Source: Apostichopus japonicus (Eukaryota > Echinodermata > Holothuroidea > Aspidochirotida > Stichopodidae). Taken from it: a stretch of DNA of 64,000 nucleotides. The DNA lies in contig NC_092577.1 of NCBI RefSeq assembly GCF_037975245.1, forward strand, positions 30,655,398 to 30,719,397, read 5' to 3'. The notes under the pieces are model-generated. The model did not search any database and was not told where the DNA came from. It was given only the letters and a program-made list of their open reading frames with translations. Below, one piece after another: positions 12,601-24,600 of the stretch. A program made the position numbers and the translations under genes. Each line of letters begins with the position of its first letter. Position 1 is the stretch's first letter.

Positions 12601-15600
12601 TTGGCAACGCATTTTTAGGAACTCCCTTACGTGCAAGTATGACGTCGTAAACAGCTGATTGTCTGCCTCCCTCTCCTCCAATATGGCGACATGATAAGGG
12701 CAGGGAATTTTATTTATTTTTATTCAATGAAGTCGTAAAGGAATGACATGTTAAAGGTTATCATGTTGGCCTAAATATGTATGCCAAAAGTATATGAAGA
12801 GTCAAGCAGGCAGTATTGCTCCCCTTTAAAGGTTAATTTATCTCATCAGACAAGAACAGCATGTTTATTGACTTAGTTTCTTGACTGGCTTTCCATGGAT
12901 ATTTATATATAGCAAAAGAAGGAAGTAAAATAATTAGAAACAACACTTGTTGGGAAATAAAGCTCTTGTCATACTAAAGGAATTGGAGGGATTTACAAAC
13001 AGTTTTCAAAATTAAGCGAGAGTCTGTTGGCAAGAAAGACCGAATAGCCATGATTTTTGTTACGTTCCTGTGATTTAGACTGGCATCTCTGATGAGGTTT
13101 ACTTGTTCGTCATTCTATCAAGAAAATTGAAAGCTAGGTACGGTAGTTGTACTCTACAAGAACTTCAATCGAGGTAACTTATAGAATTTCTACAACCTTT
13201 TACGGTGAGTTCATACACAGTACGGCACTTAAAACTAGGATAACGTCGTCCGGCATCATGCATTGCTGGACATATCGTTTGCTGAGTTTGCGTATTGTGT
13301 ACAGCACTTGAAAGTATGACTTTTTCCACATGATGCTGTTTTATCTTATGTACACATTTGTTGTTCATATTTTATCGCCATTTTCTGGTTTGACTTTGTT
13401 CAAAATATTGTTGTTTTGAATCTTAAATGCTTATGTAACACACATAGGATTTGTGTACAAAATCTTCTGTAGAGCTCTGTCTTTATGCAGCAATCCGTCC
13501 ATTTGTATCTATAGTCTTTTGTAAGTCTATGCTAGATCAATTTAAAAAGTAAAATTTATTAAAAAGTTGTATTTTCATGTGATTAATACCTACTATGGAA
13601 AGTGTTGGAGCAAGAAACTGTTGAGAACTGAATTAATGTAACCACTATTACTCACTCATAAAACTTTGTGCTTGGTAAAAACAAATTATCCAGGCCGTCT
13701 GGTCAGTTTTTCATCAAATCTCAGTCCAAGAAGCCAGCACCGTAGATCTTGAAATTAGAAAATAGCTACGAATCATAGCTTTTGGTACACGGATCAGTCC
13801 TTACTGTATCTGTACAGAATTGATGCTATCAGTGAAATCATATGAATGAACTATTCACCCGTAGAACTGTGTATTCTCTCCTGACAGAAAAACTGAAATG
13901 AAGTATGATGTATTGTATAGTAAGTTATCATTTTCAACCCAGTTAAGTATTTTTGGTTTCTCTTCTTCCCAACCCACCCCCCCCCCTTATTTTTCCCCTG
14001 GTACTTTCAGATTATGTACTCATGAAGTTTTTATTGTTGTGTGTGTTATCTAAAGAATGAGAAAATTTATTATTAAATTTGACTTTTTTTAGTCCTATTC
14101 TTGTTGTTGACAGAATCAAGTGACCTACATCCTTAACGACCAGATTTCTGTCCTGACGCCAGAGCAACTCCGAAAGATCGGAGTAGCATTACAAGCGAAA
14201 CCATCAAAACCAAAAACACTCTCCGAAGGATTTGAGACGAATGAGACGTCACAGTTTAACATTGTCGATGTCGAACAAGACGAGGAGGAATACCTGGGAG
14301 AAGTTTTACCAGACGAAATCCCAGATGGGAGCAGCGTCGATCCATCAGATAGTGGAGAAGTGTTGGAGGCCATCCCTGGGACAGAGAAAGACCCCACAGA
14401 TAATACGATAGATGCAGGGAATAAGTCTGAAACGGGGGATGAGAAATCATCCAAAGGGGTCGGGAAATCTACGGAACATTCAACAGAGGAAGATGGCGAG
14501 TCAAACAGTGCAATGGTGAAAACAAACCTTAATAGAAAACTCCCAGTGAGGACTAGTGAGTCAAGCAAAGACTCTATGAAAAATGGAGTCGGGGAGGATG
14601 GGGAGGCGGGGGAGCGATCGACTAGAAGGTCCAGCCGCCACGAGTCCAGTCATTCCAGCAAGGAAGAGAAGGTAACGTCACCTGGTTTCGACGTCAGTCA
14701 CGCGGATCACTCGTACGCAGGAAGGACGGAAGCACCCACAAAAGTCGACACAACTCCCCACAGACAATCTGAGAGTTCAAAGAGGGAGAAGAATGCAGGC
14801 GGGAGGGAGGGTAGTCGGACGCAGTCCTCAACGGAGAGAAGATCAAAGGATAGGAGGTCGTCAGAGGGGAAAGAGAGAGGACAAATCTTGTCCAAGGACA
14901 TCAAAGAGGAGAAGAGGGAGAAGGGATCGTCTGCTCATACGCAGAAGAAGTCAAATCGTAGAGACAGAAAGAATTCGAGGGGAAACGGTAACTCCAGGAA
15001 GAAAGATACCCATGATGGCGGTGAGAGCTCAGAGGGTGCTGATGGCAGAAGACCCAAGAGAAATTCTGCTCGAAACTTCAAGATTGAAGGTGCGTTCTGG
15101 CGGTTATATCATTGTAGCTTAAAAGCTTCTTCCATTCAAATGTATTTGATTTGAAATAATGAGTGACGGATAAAAACGGGCCACTGATAGGGTGTACCCA
15201 TTGTATGCCCCATTGAGCAACCATTGTGTTTTAGTGTACCGCATATATATATGTAGGTAACAGTGTGCCCCCAATGATGGACCATACGATGAGCAATGGT
15301 ATGCCCCATTAAAGCCACAGTGCTTTTCAATGCTGTGCAGTTTGACATACCCATTCCTCCGTTCCCCCCATATATGTTAAAGTGTCCTTCAGTGTGGGGG
15401 ATATTTTACAATACAATTTATCTTCGTATTTCAATACATTTGTTTGGAACCTAGACTTGGGTTTGGTGAGCTCAGAGGATGAAGCCAGTCAAGAGGAAGG
15501 TGGTGATGAAGACACAAATGAGGGAGGATCAGAATGGAGCGAAGACGAAGACCCAGAAAGACTCTGGTGCATCTGTAAGAAACCTCACGATTCAAGGTAA

Positions 15601-18600
15601 GGGTTCCAGTAGAAGTAGCCGAGCCTTGACCTATTTTGGTGGACGACCTTTGACCTCCTGTTTGTTCCACAAGCTCTATTATATGGGGCAAGAAAAAATG
15701 TTATGTTTCATTTTGCTTCAGAGGTGTATTTTGTTATAAAAAATAATGAATCCAAATTTCTTTACTTTTTTGATGGCAACCAATGAAATATGACAACCTT
15801 TGACTGGATACATCTGTCGTCTGGAAAGTCCAAAAGTTACTTTGTTCCTCGCTTACCTGTCTCCCCACAACCTTAGCACCTCCTACCGTGCCTAGAGGTT
15901 GTGGGGAGACAGGTTAGCTTGTCACTGGTAAATATCCAAACCAGTAAGTTTTGGAATATTTACTTCGTTCCTCTCTTACCTGTCTCCCCACAACCTCTAG
16001 GCACGGTAGAAGGTGGTGCTAAGGTTGTGGGGAGACAGGTAAGCTCGTCAATCGTAAATATCCAAACCAGTAAGTTGTGGAATGTTTGCCATATGGGTAT
16101 ATCACTTGGATGTAAACTGTATGCGCAGACAGGATCTTGCCATGTGTTTATACCGTATAGTGGGATGCACTTAGATAAAGATGGCGGATAAAGTTAATCC
16201 CACAGCTGGCTATCTTTTCTTGTCCCTCTCTTCCTGCTAATGGCCAGAGCCGTGACCTTTGACCAAGTTTCTTCATTCTCTGCAGGTTCATGATCTGCTG
16301 CGATAAATGCGAAGACTGGTTTCATGGCTCCTGCGTTAACGTTACCAAGCAACAGGGAAAGCACATGGAAGACCAAGGCCTGGAGTGGTTCTGTCCCAAC
16401 TGTAAAGGTATGGAGCACCAAACATAATTTGCAATCAGCGTTGGATTTTGTAGCAGTTTTCACCCCATCCCTAGTCGGACCACTTAACGTCTGCAAAGTT
16501 TGCCGGACGTCCCGATAGATGGTGGGCCGACACAAACTTGCGGAAGTGAAACAAAACAGGTAATATGACTGCTTCAAGGTTTTTCTTATGGAGACCTCAA
16601 ACAATAATGGGTTTTTTTCAATTTTCAGGTGACAAGAACTCCAGTCGCAAAATCAAAGAAGAAAGCCAGCCACCTCCGGACAAAAAGAAGGACAGAGAAT
16701 CACGGAAGGAGAAGAAAGAAGATGTGAAGAGGGAGAGGCGGGATAGCATCAAGAGAGAGAAGAGTGAGGACAAAGGCTCCTCCTCGAGTAGAAGGTTGTC
16801 CAAGGATGGATCGAAGGAAGGTCGTGAGGCCAAAGGTCAAAACGTCAAAGGTGGAGAGGTCAAAGGAGAAGAACTCAAGAAAGAGGAGAGTAAAAGGAAG
16901 GATACGAAAGGGAAAGATGTGAAGCCTGCATCAACTATTTCAAAGGTTTGATTCATTTTTGTGTTTTATTGCAGGTAGTGAGGGGAGCAGGGGGGGCAGG
17001 GGGTGTTAGTTATGTGAACCTCAGACCGGGTCAAAGTTGTTGAAGATGTTGCAATTTGATTAGTTCTGACCATTATGCAACAACAATGTAAACAGTATGT
17101 CACAAATTTTGTTGAATTGATGGGGGAATCTTAAAACTGGACATGTTAAAGCTGTTTGATTATTTGGTTCTACTTTCTTAAATTTATGTGATGGCCATGG
17201 TATGATTGCATGTGTGTGTGTGTTTGAGGCTGTGGCTAGTAATCACGGTAGCTCAAGGAAGGACACTGTAGTCTAACTATATACTTGGTATATGGATTCA
17301 GTTTGTGTTCACATATTTTTTTCACATATTGTGTAAATGTTTGTCAGATAAAGAGGGAATACATTGGTTCTATTCTTGTGTCTATATGTGTGACAGTGTG
17401 CCCATTTGGCATTGTACTGGCAATTAAATATCAGATAAGTTATATCTTAACTTGTCAAACTGCCAAGGATTTGTAAAAATGTACATCAACGTCCCTTCAA
17501 TGATCAACATAACAACATACACATTTTTGTTTCAGGACTGAGCAATGTTTCTGTAGGTGTCACATGGCAATTGGGATCACCTCAACATCAACAGTTATAG
17601 CTCAGTTTGTGTTTGTGGGTCAATGTTAAAAACTGTTTAGTTAGGGATACTGCAATGGGGAATAGATTGTAATGGGAGGGGTGGGGAGGGGGGGGGTTGG
17701 GAGTGCGTTGGTTTGAAGATAGATGTTCTGGAAGAAATGTAATTATGAAATTTTTGTTTTTTTACCTTCTTATTGTGTCTTAATTTACAGGAAACAACTG
17801 ATGTTAAAAAGCGGGACAGCTCTGACCTTGTTAAGAAGAAGAAATTTACAAAGGTAAGCAATGTACACATTTCATTCAGTCAGTCATACATTCATTCATA
17901 CTGTCAGTCATTAATTCATTCAATCAATCAATCATTCATTCATGCTGTCATTCATTCAGTCATTCATATCATTCATTCATTCAATCAATCATTCATGCAG
18001 TCCATCATTCATTCTGTCATTCATTCAGATCATCAATTCAGTCATTCCATTATATTCAGTCATTCATGCTGTCATTCATTCTGTCAGTCATTCATATAAT
18101 TCATTCAGTCAATCCATCATTCATTCATGCTCTCATATATTAATTCTGTCATTCATTCATTCTGTCATGCATTCATTCATTCAGTCTTTTATTCATTCAC
18201 TCTCATTCATTCACTCATTCATGCAGTCAATCACATTCAGTCAGTCATTCATGCTGTCATTCATTCATTCATTCAGTCAGTCTATTCATTCTGTCAGTCA
18301 TTCATTCAGTCACTTAGTTATTCAGTCATTTAGTTATTCAGTCATTCATTCATTCAGTCTTTTATTCATTCACTCTGTCATTCATATCATTAATTCACTC
18401 ATTTCCATCATACATTCATTCATTCATATCATTAATTCGGTCATTCCATCATACAGTCTTTCATTCATGCTGTCATTCATTCATTCATTCTGTCAGTCAT
18501 TCATTCATTCAGTCATTCATTCAACAAGTGGATCTTGATAGCAGCTCATATAGGCTTGGTCAATAAATTTGTAATGTTGTGACTATGTCTACGTAGAGCG

Positions 18601-21600
18601 TTTATTATGAAGAAGTCTGTTTCGGTTGGCTGTTAATTGGCATATTTATAACCTTTGATTTGTAAATCTATGAAAGCGATGCTACTTCTTGGTCGATCTT
18701 TCTTTTCTTCACCACTGAAGTATTGAAACACGATGTCCTTTTCTGTTCTGAATTTGAACTTTTTTGGGCAAAAATTTTCAGTGACAAGTTTCCATGGTTA
18801 CTAAGGGCCACACTTATGTCCCTTAGATGACTCATGTTATGACAGACCTTTAAATTATTAAGATATACATTAATTTAACCTTCTTGGTTTTGTTATTTCC
18901 TGCAGCCCCCTTTGCCAAAACAATTGTGTATCATGACAGGATGCGATAGCACAGCTAAGCCTAACACTGTTTACTGCAGTAACCGGTGTATCCTGAGACA
19001 TGCCGTCGAGTCGCTCCAACTGCTCCACCAAGAGAAATGGTTTTCCCAGGGCTTCAAGAGGGACTCCTCAGGGGTAAGTGGTTTGTGACAACATTTTCAT
19101 AATAGTCGGTTATCTACTTCACAACTCCTCACAACGAACTCAATTCGTGCAATTTCTATATTTAGAGCACTCTGTAACATTTAAGCACTGTCGTCTCTTA
19201 GTGAACTGCCCATTCCTGTCTGCCACCCTCTTTATCATTCTATCGCCCAAGGTGTCTTCAGAGCTAATTATTAGGGTAGAAATCTGTATTTAACATTTTT
19301 TTTTTTTGGATATCCGGCCTGGACATGGAGAAGTCCTTATTTTCTTCTTTACATGTAAAGTTCTGTTCTTTGCACCAGTCGGCCTCTGTTGAATGAGTAT
19401 GACATGGTGGATAGCAGGAAGCACTGGTGTAACAGGGGGTTGAAGAGGGTGCCCTTTGCTATAACATGTTGTGCTCTTTGACAGGGTCAAGGGGAGTTTT
19501 TAAGGCTAAAATTTTGGTTACATTCTTTCAATTGAAATAAGACTGGCCAAGCTAAGGAACTGCATTGTTATGGGAGTTTTGTTTGGAAAAAGCTTTGAAG
19601 ACTTAATCGACAAAACACAGTCAAATAATATAATCTCTAATGTTTTAATGAAGCAGACACATTCACAGTGTACAGAAATGAAAACAGAGATAATTTATAT
19701 TCTCAACACACAGGACGTAAAAGGAAGGGCACACTGCGAAGGAGATCGTGTACCAGTGGTGGAGAAGCACACCAATAGGCTACGGACGGGACTGGCTGCA
19801 CCAACCCCTGAGGATCTTCCCTCTTGGCTTGAGAGGCACCCCACCTACGAGGTCCTGGTTCCGACAGCCAAGAAATCACCCCCTATCGTCACCTCACCCA
19901 CCTGTAAGTTGCCACCATTTGTCCGAAAAATATTCAAAAGCATTCGTTTTGAAAACTGAGATTCATCTATCTTCACTCGCATAATCTGTGGGAGTCGAGG
20001 AAGTAAATTCATAGAAGTTCATTCAAAAGTTTCATTGGGTTGTTGTCTTTTATGGTTTATCATGGAATAATTAGTCAAATTTTTGTTTTAACATTTGTTG
20101 CAAACACAAGTGAGGCTTACATCCTGAGACAGGCAGTTACAACTTTAAGGTACCAGTAGCAATTTCATGTCTTACTGAGCTTAGTGTAGGGATGGGGTGC
20201 TTGCAGCTTGTTTCTACCTTTGGGTAGCCTAGGAGAGGGAGTTAGAATACTCAGTGAGGTACCACTACATTTGGATGTGTCACAATCCCCCTTCCCCCTC
20301 CCTTTCCCCTGTCAGTAATTTATCAGAGCTATTGGTAAGCATCTTTCGATACCATTTTCTTTTCAGAACATTTATACTAGATTTCATTTTTTACGTCAGT
20401 AAGTAGGTTTTACAAATTTCCTCCACACATCCTTTTCACCCCCCCCCCCCCCATCAGCCAAAACAGGGCGAGACAGCAAAGACCCCTGGAAACGAAGAGA
20501 GAGCAAAGATCACAAGGAGAGCAGCAAGGAGAGGAGAGAGAGCAGCAAGGAGAGGAGAGAGAGCAGCAAGGAGAGGAGAGAGAGCAAAGACGTTGCTGAA
20601 AAGTCACCGGTGAAGGAGGTCGTCACGAAGGAACCCAAAAAGGTGGATTCGGAGAAGACGGTGGAGAGGAGGAGGTCTTCGGAGAGCGAGGGCAGCAAAC
20701 AGAGTAGCACTCCACAGTCGTCCTCGGAGGGTGTGAGGCAGAATGTGAAGAAGAGCTTGTCCGATGCGCTCTGTAGCAGGTAAAATATCCGACCGTTCCT
20801 CATCTGTAGCGTATTTTCTTACCCGAGTGGGGATGCTGGGCAGTGTGTTAGCATGTATGGAGGGGACACTATGTAGTATGGGGTTCTGTTGGTAGGTTGG
20901 GGATGTCTTGTAGGGTGGGGAATATATGTAGATGCAGTTTGTGAGTGGGAGTGGGGCTTCTGTATGTAGGTTGGAGTTTTGTTGGTGGGTGGGGGGGGGT
21001 GTCTGTTTGTGATTCCTGGTTCTCTATTTATGTGAGGACTCTGCCAGTGCCTGGGTGCTGTTTGAAGGTGGTACTGTTTGAAGGTGGTGTTCTGTTTGTA
21101 GGTGGTGTTCTGTTTGTAGGTGGTGTTCTGCTTGAAGGTGGTACTGTTTGAAGGTGGTGTTCTGTTTGTAGGTGGTGTTCTGCTTGTAGGTAGTGGTTCT
21201 ACTTTTTAGGGTGGGGATTGTTTGTGCAGTGGGGGATCCTGCATACTAGTGTGTTTGTTTATTTGGGGGGGGGCAGACGTCATGGGTAGAGGAGTGTTTG
21301 ACTAGCCTTTTCTGATATTCCATTGAGGCTAGAAAAAGAGATGAGACATTTTCTTGTATCTTTGAATTCTTTTGTGTGGTGATTTTTTGTAGATTGAAGG
21401 GCGCGACCGAGTTGAAGACGACCCCCGAAGAGGCCACGAAGACGGCAAATATTATCGAGGAAGCCCTCTTCAAGTTACACAAAGATACGGGGATGAAGTA
21501 TAAAGCCAAATATCGTACCCTCATCTTCAACCTCCGAGATACCAAAAATAAGGTAATTCATCCGCCGGCATGTCATGTGATGGAAGATGAAGATATGTTT

Positions 21601-24600
21601 ATTGATGAATTCTGAGGGATATGGTATGAAAGTATGAATTAATCTTCAAAGCCAAACAAAAACACTGATGTTATACAGATGATCATCTAAAAAATATGGA
21701 CATTATTTATTAAATGAATATCAGAATGGCTTCACAACGTAAGGTACCAAAACAGAAGTGTGATGGAATATGATGTTAATTGAATGGAGTGTTCTAGTTG
21801 AAGGGTATACATTTAATTAATGAGTGAGGTGTTTTGCTTTGAGACAATATATCCTGGTTAGATCTAAGAAAAAAGACTTCTGAGTAATGGCCCACTCCCA
21901 CCCCCACCCCCATTCCCAATCAGTGGAGTAGAAAAGCTGTGAAGTGTGTCGTTTTACATTTGCTGATTGTAGAGAGTTGGTTTAAGTCATGCACAGTTGC
22001 TTTGAATGTGTGGTAGGTTTAGGAGTGTCCGTTAGGTATAGGTTTTGTTTTGATTCAACAATATGATCTGACCAAAATATAACTAGTAATTTTGCAGGTG
22101 TTACTCAATTAAGTCTGTATGAGAATTAGAGTGAAACACTGGTTGGAGTAGAGGCTCAGATAGAATGAGAATCTCACCGTATCTGGAATAACAAAAGGGT
22201 AGGCTGCTCAAGGATTAGGCCTGCATGCCAGATGAGTGCAAGACTGGGAGACGTTTTATGTGTGAACCGCCTCCCCCCCCCCAAACTGGACTTGGGACCA
22301 CGTGCAAGTATAGAACATGAAACCTGACACCACACAAGCAAACCAGCTACTTTAACAGAGCAACTAATTTCCGTTTTGTCCTCCGACAGGGTTTGTTCCG
22401 AAGGGTGGTACAACAGAAGATTGACCCAGCTAAACTTGTTCAGATGTCATCTGAACAGCTGGCCTCCAAGGAGCTGGCTCAGTGGAGGGAACGGGAAGCC
22501 AAACACGTACGTCTGCTGTACTCTTTGCACAGGGCTAATATTTAATGATAATCTAGTAGTTCACATCAAATTCAGTCTGCATTGTAACTAAATACCCATA
22601 ATTAGGTTAAATGATAATTTGGTATCATCCTCAAAGCTGGTGTACCATTCATTTACTATGTACATATTGGTTTTCAATTCACCAAACCTATACATCTCTC
22701 CTACAGTTTACATATTGGTGTTCTATACACCAAACCTACACATCTCTCCTACAGTGTACACATTGGTGTTCTATTCACCACACCTACACATCTCTCATAC
22801 AGTGTACATATCGGTGTTCTATTCACCAAACCTACACATATCTCCTACAGTCTACATATTGGTCATTGCTATTTTGTCTTGGGGGGAACAAATTTGCTGT
22901 TTGGACAACCAAATCATAAGGCATGGTTGTCCTGGTGACTACTAGAATAAAATCCTTGCTGTACCTTGTTACAAAAGGCAGGGATGTCCATCCTTCCATT
23001 CTGTGATTTTTACAGGTTAGTTTTTGGATCGTGGCCTTTGCCTACTAGAACACTTTTGTGTTTCCAATTCTTATTGTTGGGTGGCAGTATTATCTGTTTT
23101 TTTTTTTCAAAGCACGCTTTGAAATTGATGTATGGCTTCCAGATTATAAAAGATTAATCACTTCTGTCAAACAGAAGTCAGTAAGGAAAAAGAAAATATA
23201 TTAAGTGTTCAGGTTTCATCAGATTTCAGCTATCATGTTTCCAAATGGTTTGTATACATATGTTATGTGTTACACAAAAAAAATACAAGGTTCTATGGAA
23301 AAAAATACAATAGAAATACAATATCTCGAAGATTTTTATTTTATTTTTTACTTTCTTGACCGTGCAGAGTTTGGAGATGATCGTACAGGTGGAGGAAGAA
23401 CGCAAGGAGGTCCCCATCATCAAGAAAACACATAAAGGAGAGATTGAGGTGACGGAGGCTGATGATCTGAGCTCGTTACAGGTAACAAAGCCCTGCTGGA
23501 ATTCTCAAATTCAGCCTACCGCACATCATCATAGCAGCTGCATCTAGCCTAGCCTACTTGGCATATCAGCATTTGACAGAAGTTATTCATGTTATCAACT
23601 GTTGAGAACAAAATTGAAAATTTATCAAAAGCTGGCTGAACAAAACCATTTGACACAACACAGAATTTAATGTCTTAGCCTACCACACATTTATCATAGC
23701 TTAGGTGCCTAGCCTACTGTGAATATCAGCATTTGGGAAGTTATTAATGTTTATTAAGTGTTTCAGAACTTTATTAACCAAACCCTGCTTTGAATTTTGT
23801 CGGGGAGGTGGTGACTATTTATTTCTGTTGATGTGTGTGTGTAATCTTAACGCAGGTAAATACTGGTCGTGACTCGCCCCTCCCCGTCGAGATGAAGAGC
23901 CCCGGGGGGACAGTCACAACCCCTTCATCCTCCGGCACGACTGCAGAAGCGGTACTTCTCGCAGATACCACAGAGCAGCACCGATCCCACCTGTTTGATC
24001 TGAACTGTAAGATCTGCACCGGAAGAGCGGCTCCCCCGGAAGAAAAGTCGGCGGGGTCGAAGAAGGCCAAGGTGAAACGGCAGGTCTCAAAGGCTGAGGA
24101 GCTGGAGAGGCAGGAGGAAGAGGAGGCCCGGAAATTGGTCGCCAAGAGGATGGAGAAGAGGAAACAGCTGGTCAAAGGGGAAAAGACGCAAAAGACGAAA
24201 GGGAAGAAAGGCGCAAAGAAGGAAAAGAAGAGTTCAGCAGTAGTGAAGGAGTTAGTGGCCAGGTGAGTGACCGGGCCCTGGTCCAGGGGTGGACCATATG
24301 TTAAGAATTTAAGACCCCCTGGTTCAGGGGTGGACCATATGTTATGAATTTAACACCCCCTGGTTCAGAGGTGGACCATATGTCATGAATTTAAGACCCC
24401 CTGGTTCAGGGGTGGACCATATGTCATGAATTTAAGACCCCCTGGTTCAGGGGTGGACCATGTGTCATGAATTTAAGATCCCTCTGGTTCAGGGGTGGAC
24501 CATATGTCATGAATTTAAGATCCCTCTGGTTCAGGGGTGGACCAAATGTCATGAATTTAAGACTCCTGGTTCAGGGGTGGACCATATGTTATGAATTTTA

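Larger units (their letters stand above)
15455..16407 (+). other. DIDO1: PHD finger, split over exons 3 and 4
   Basis: Exon 3 (15455-15596) carries an acidic run and the first Cys pair in WCICKKPHDSR. Exon 4 (16286-16407) carries FMICCDKCEDWFHG, the following Cys, and WFCPNCK. This gives the C4-H-C3 order of a PHD finger, with the aromatic and MICCD residues typical of the DIDO/PHF3 H3K4me3 reader. The intron splits the codon of the Arg after HDS (phase 2). Confidence 0.95.

Noticed and set aside
14125-14904. Minus-strand open frames of 147, 64 and 65 codons within 14125-14904
   Set aside because: Shadows of the Ser/Lys/Arg-rich DIDO1 exon 2 on the other strand.
17773-18538. Open frames of 108 and 198 codons rich in H, S, I, F
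   Set aside because: They follow a CATT/CAGTC repeat that is open in several frames and lies in an intron with good flanking exons.
22611-22945. Two repetitive 102-108 codon open frames
   Set aside because: A 48-bp tandem repeat keeps all frames open; it lies inside DIDO1 intron 11.
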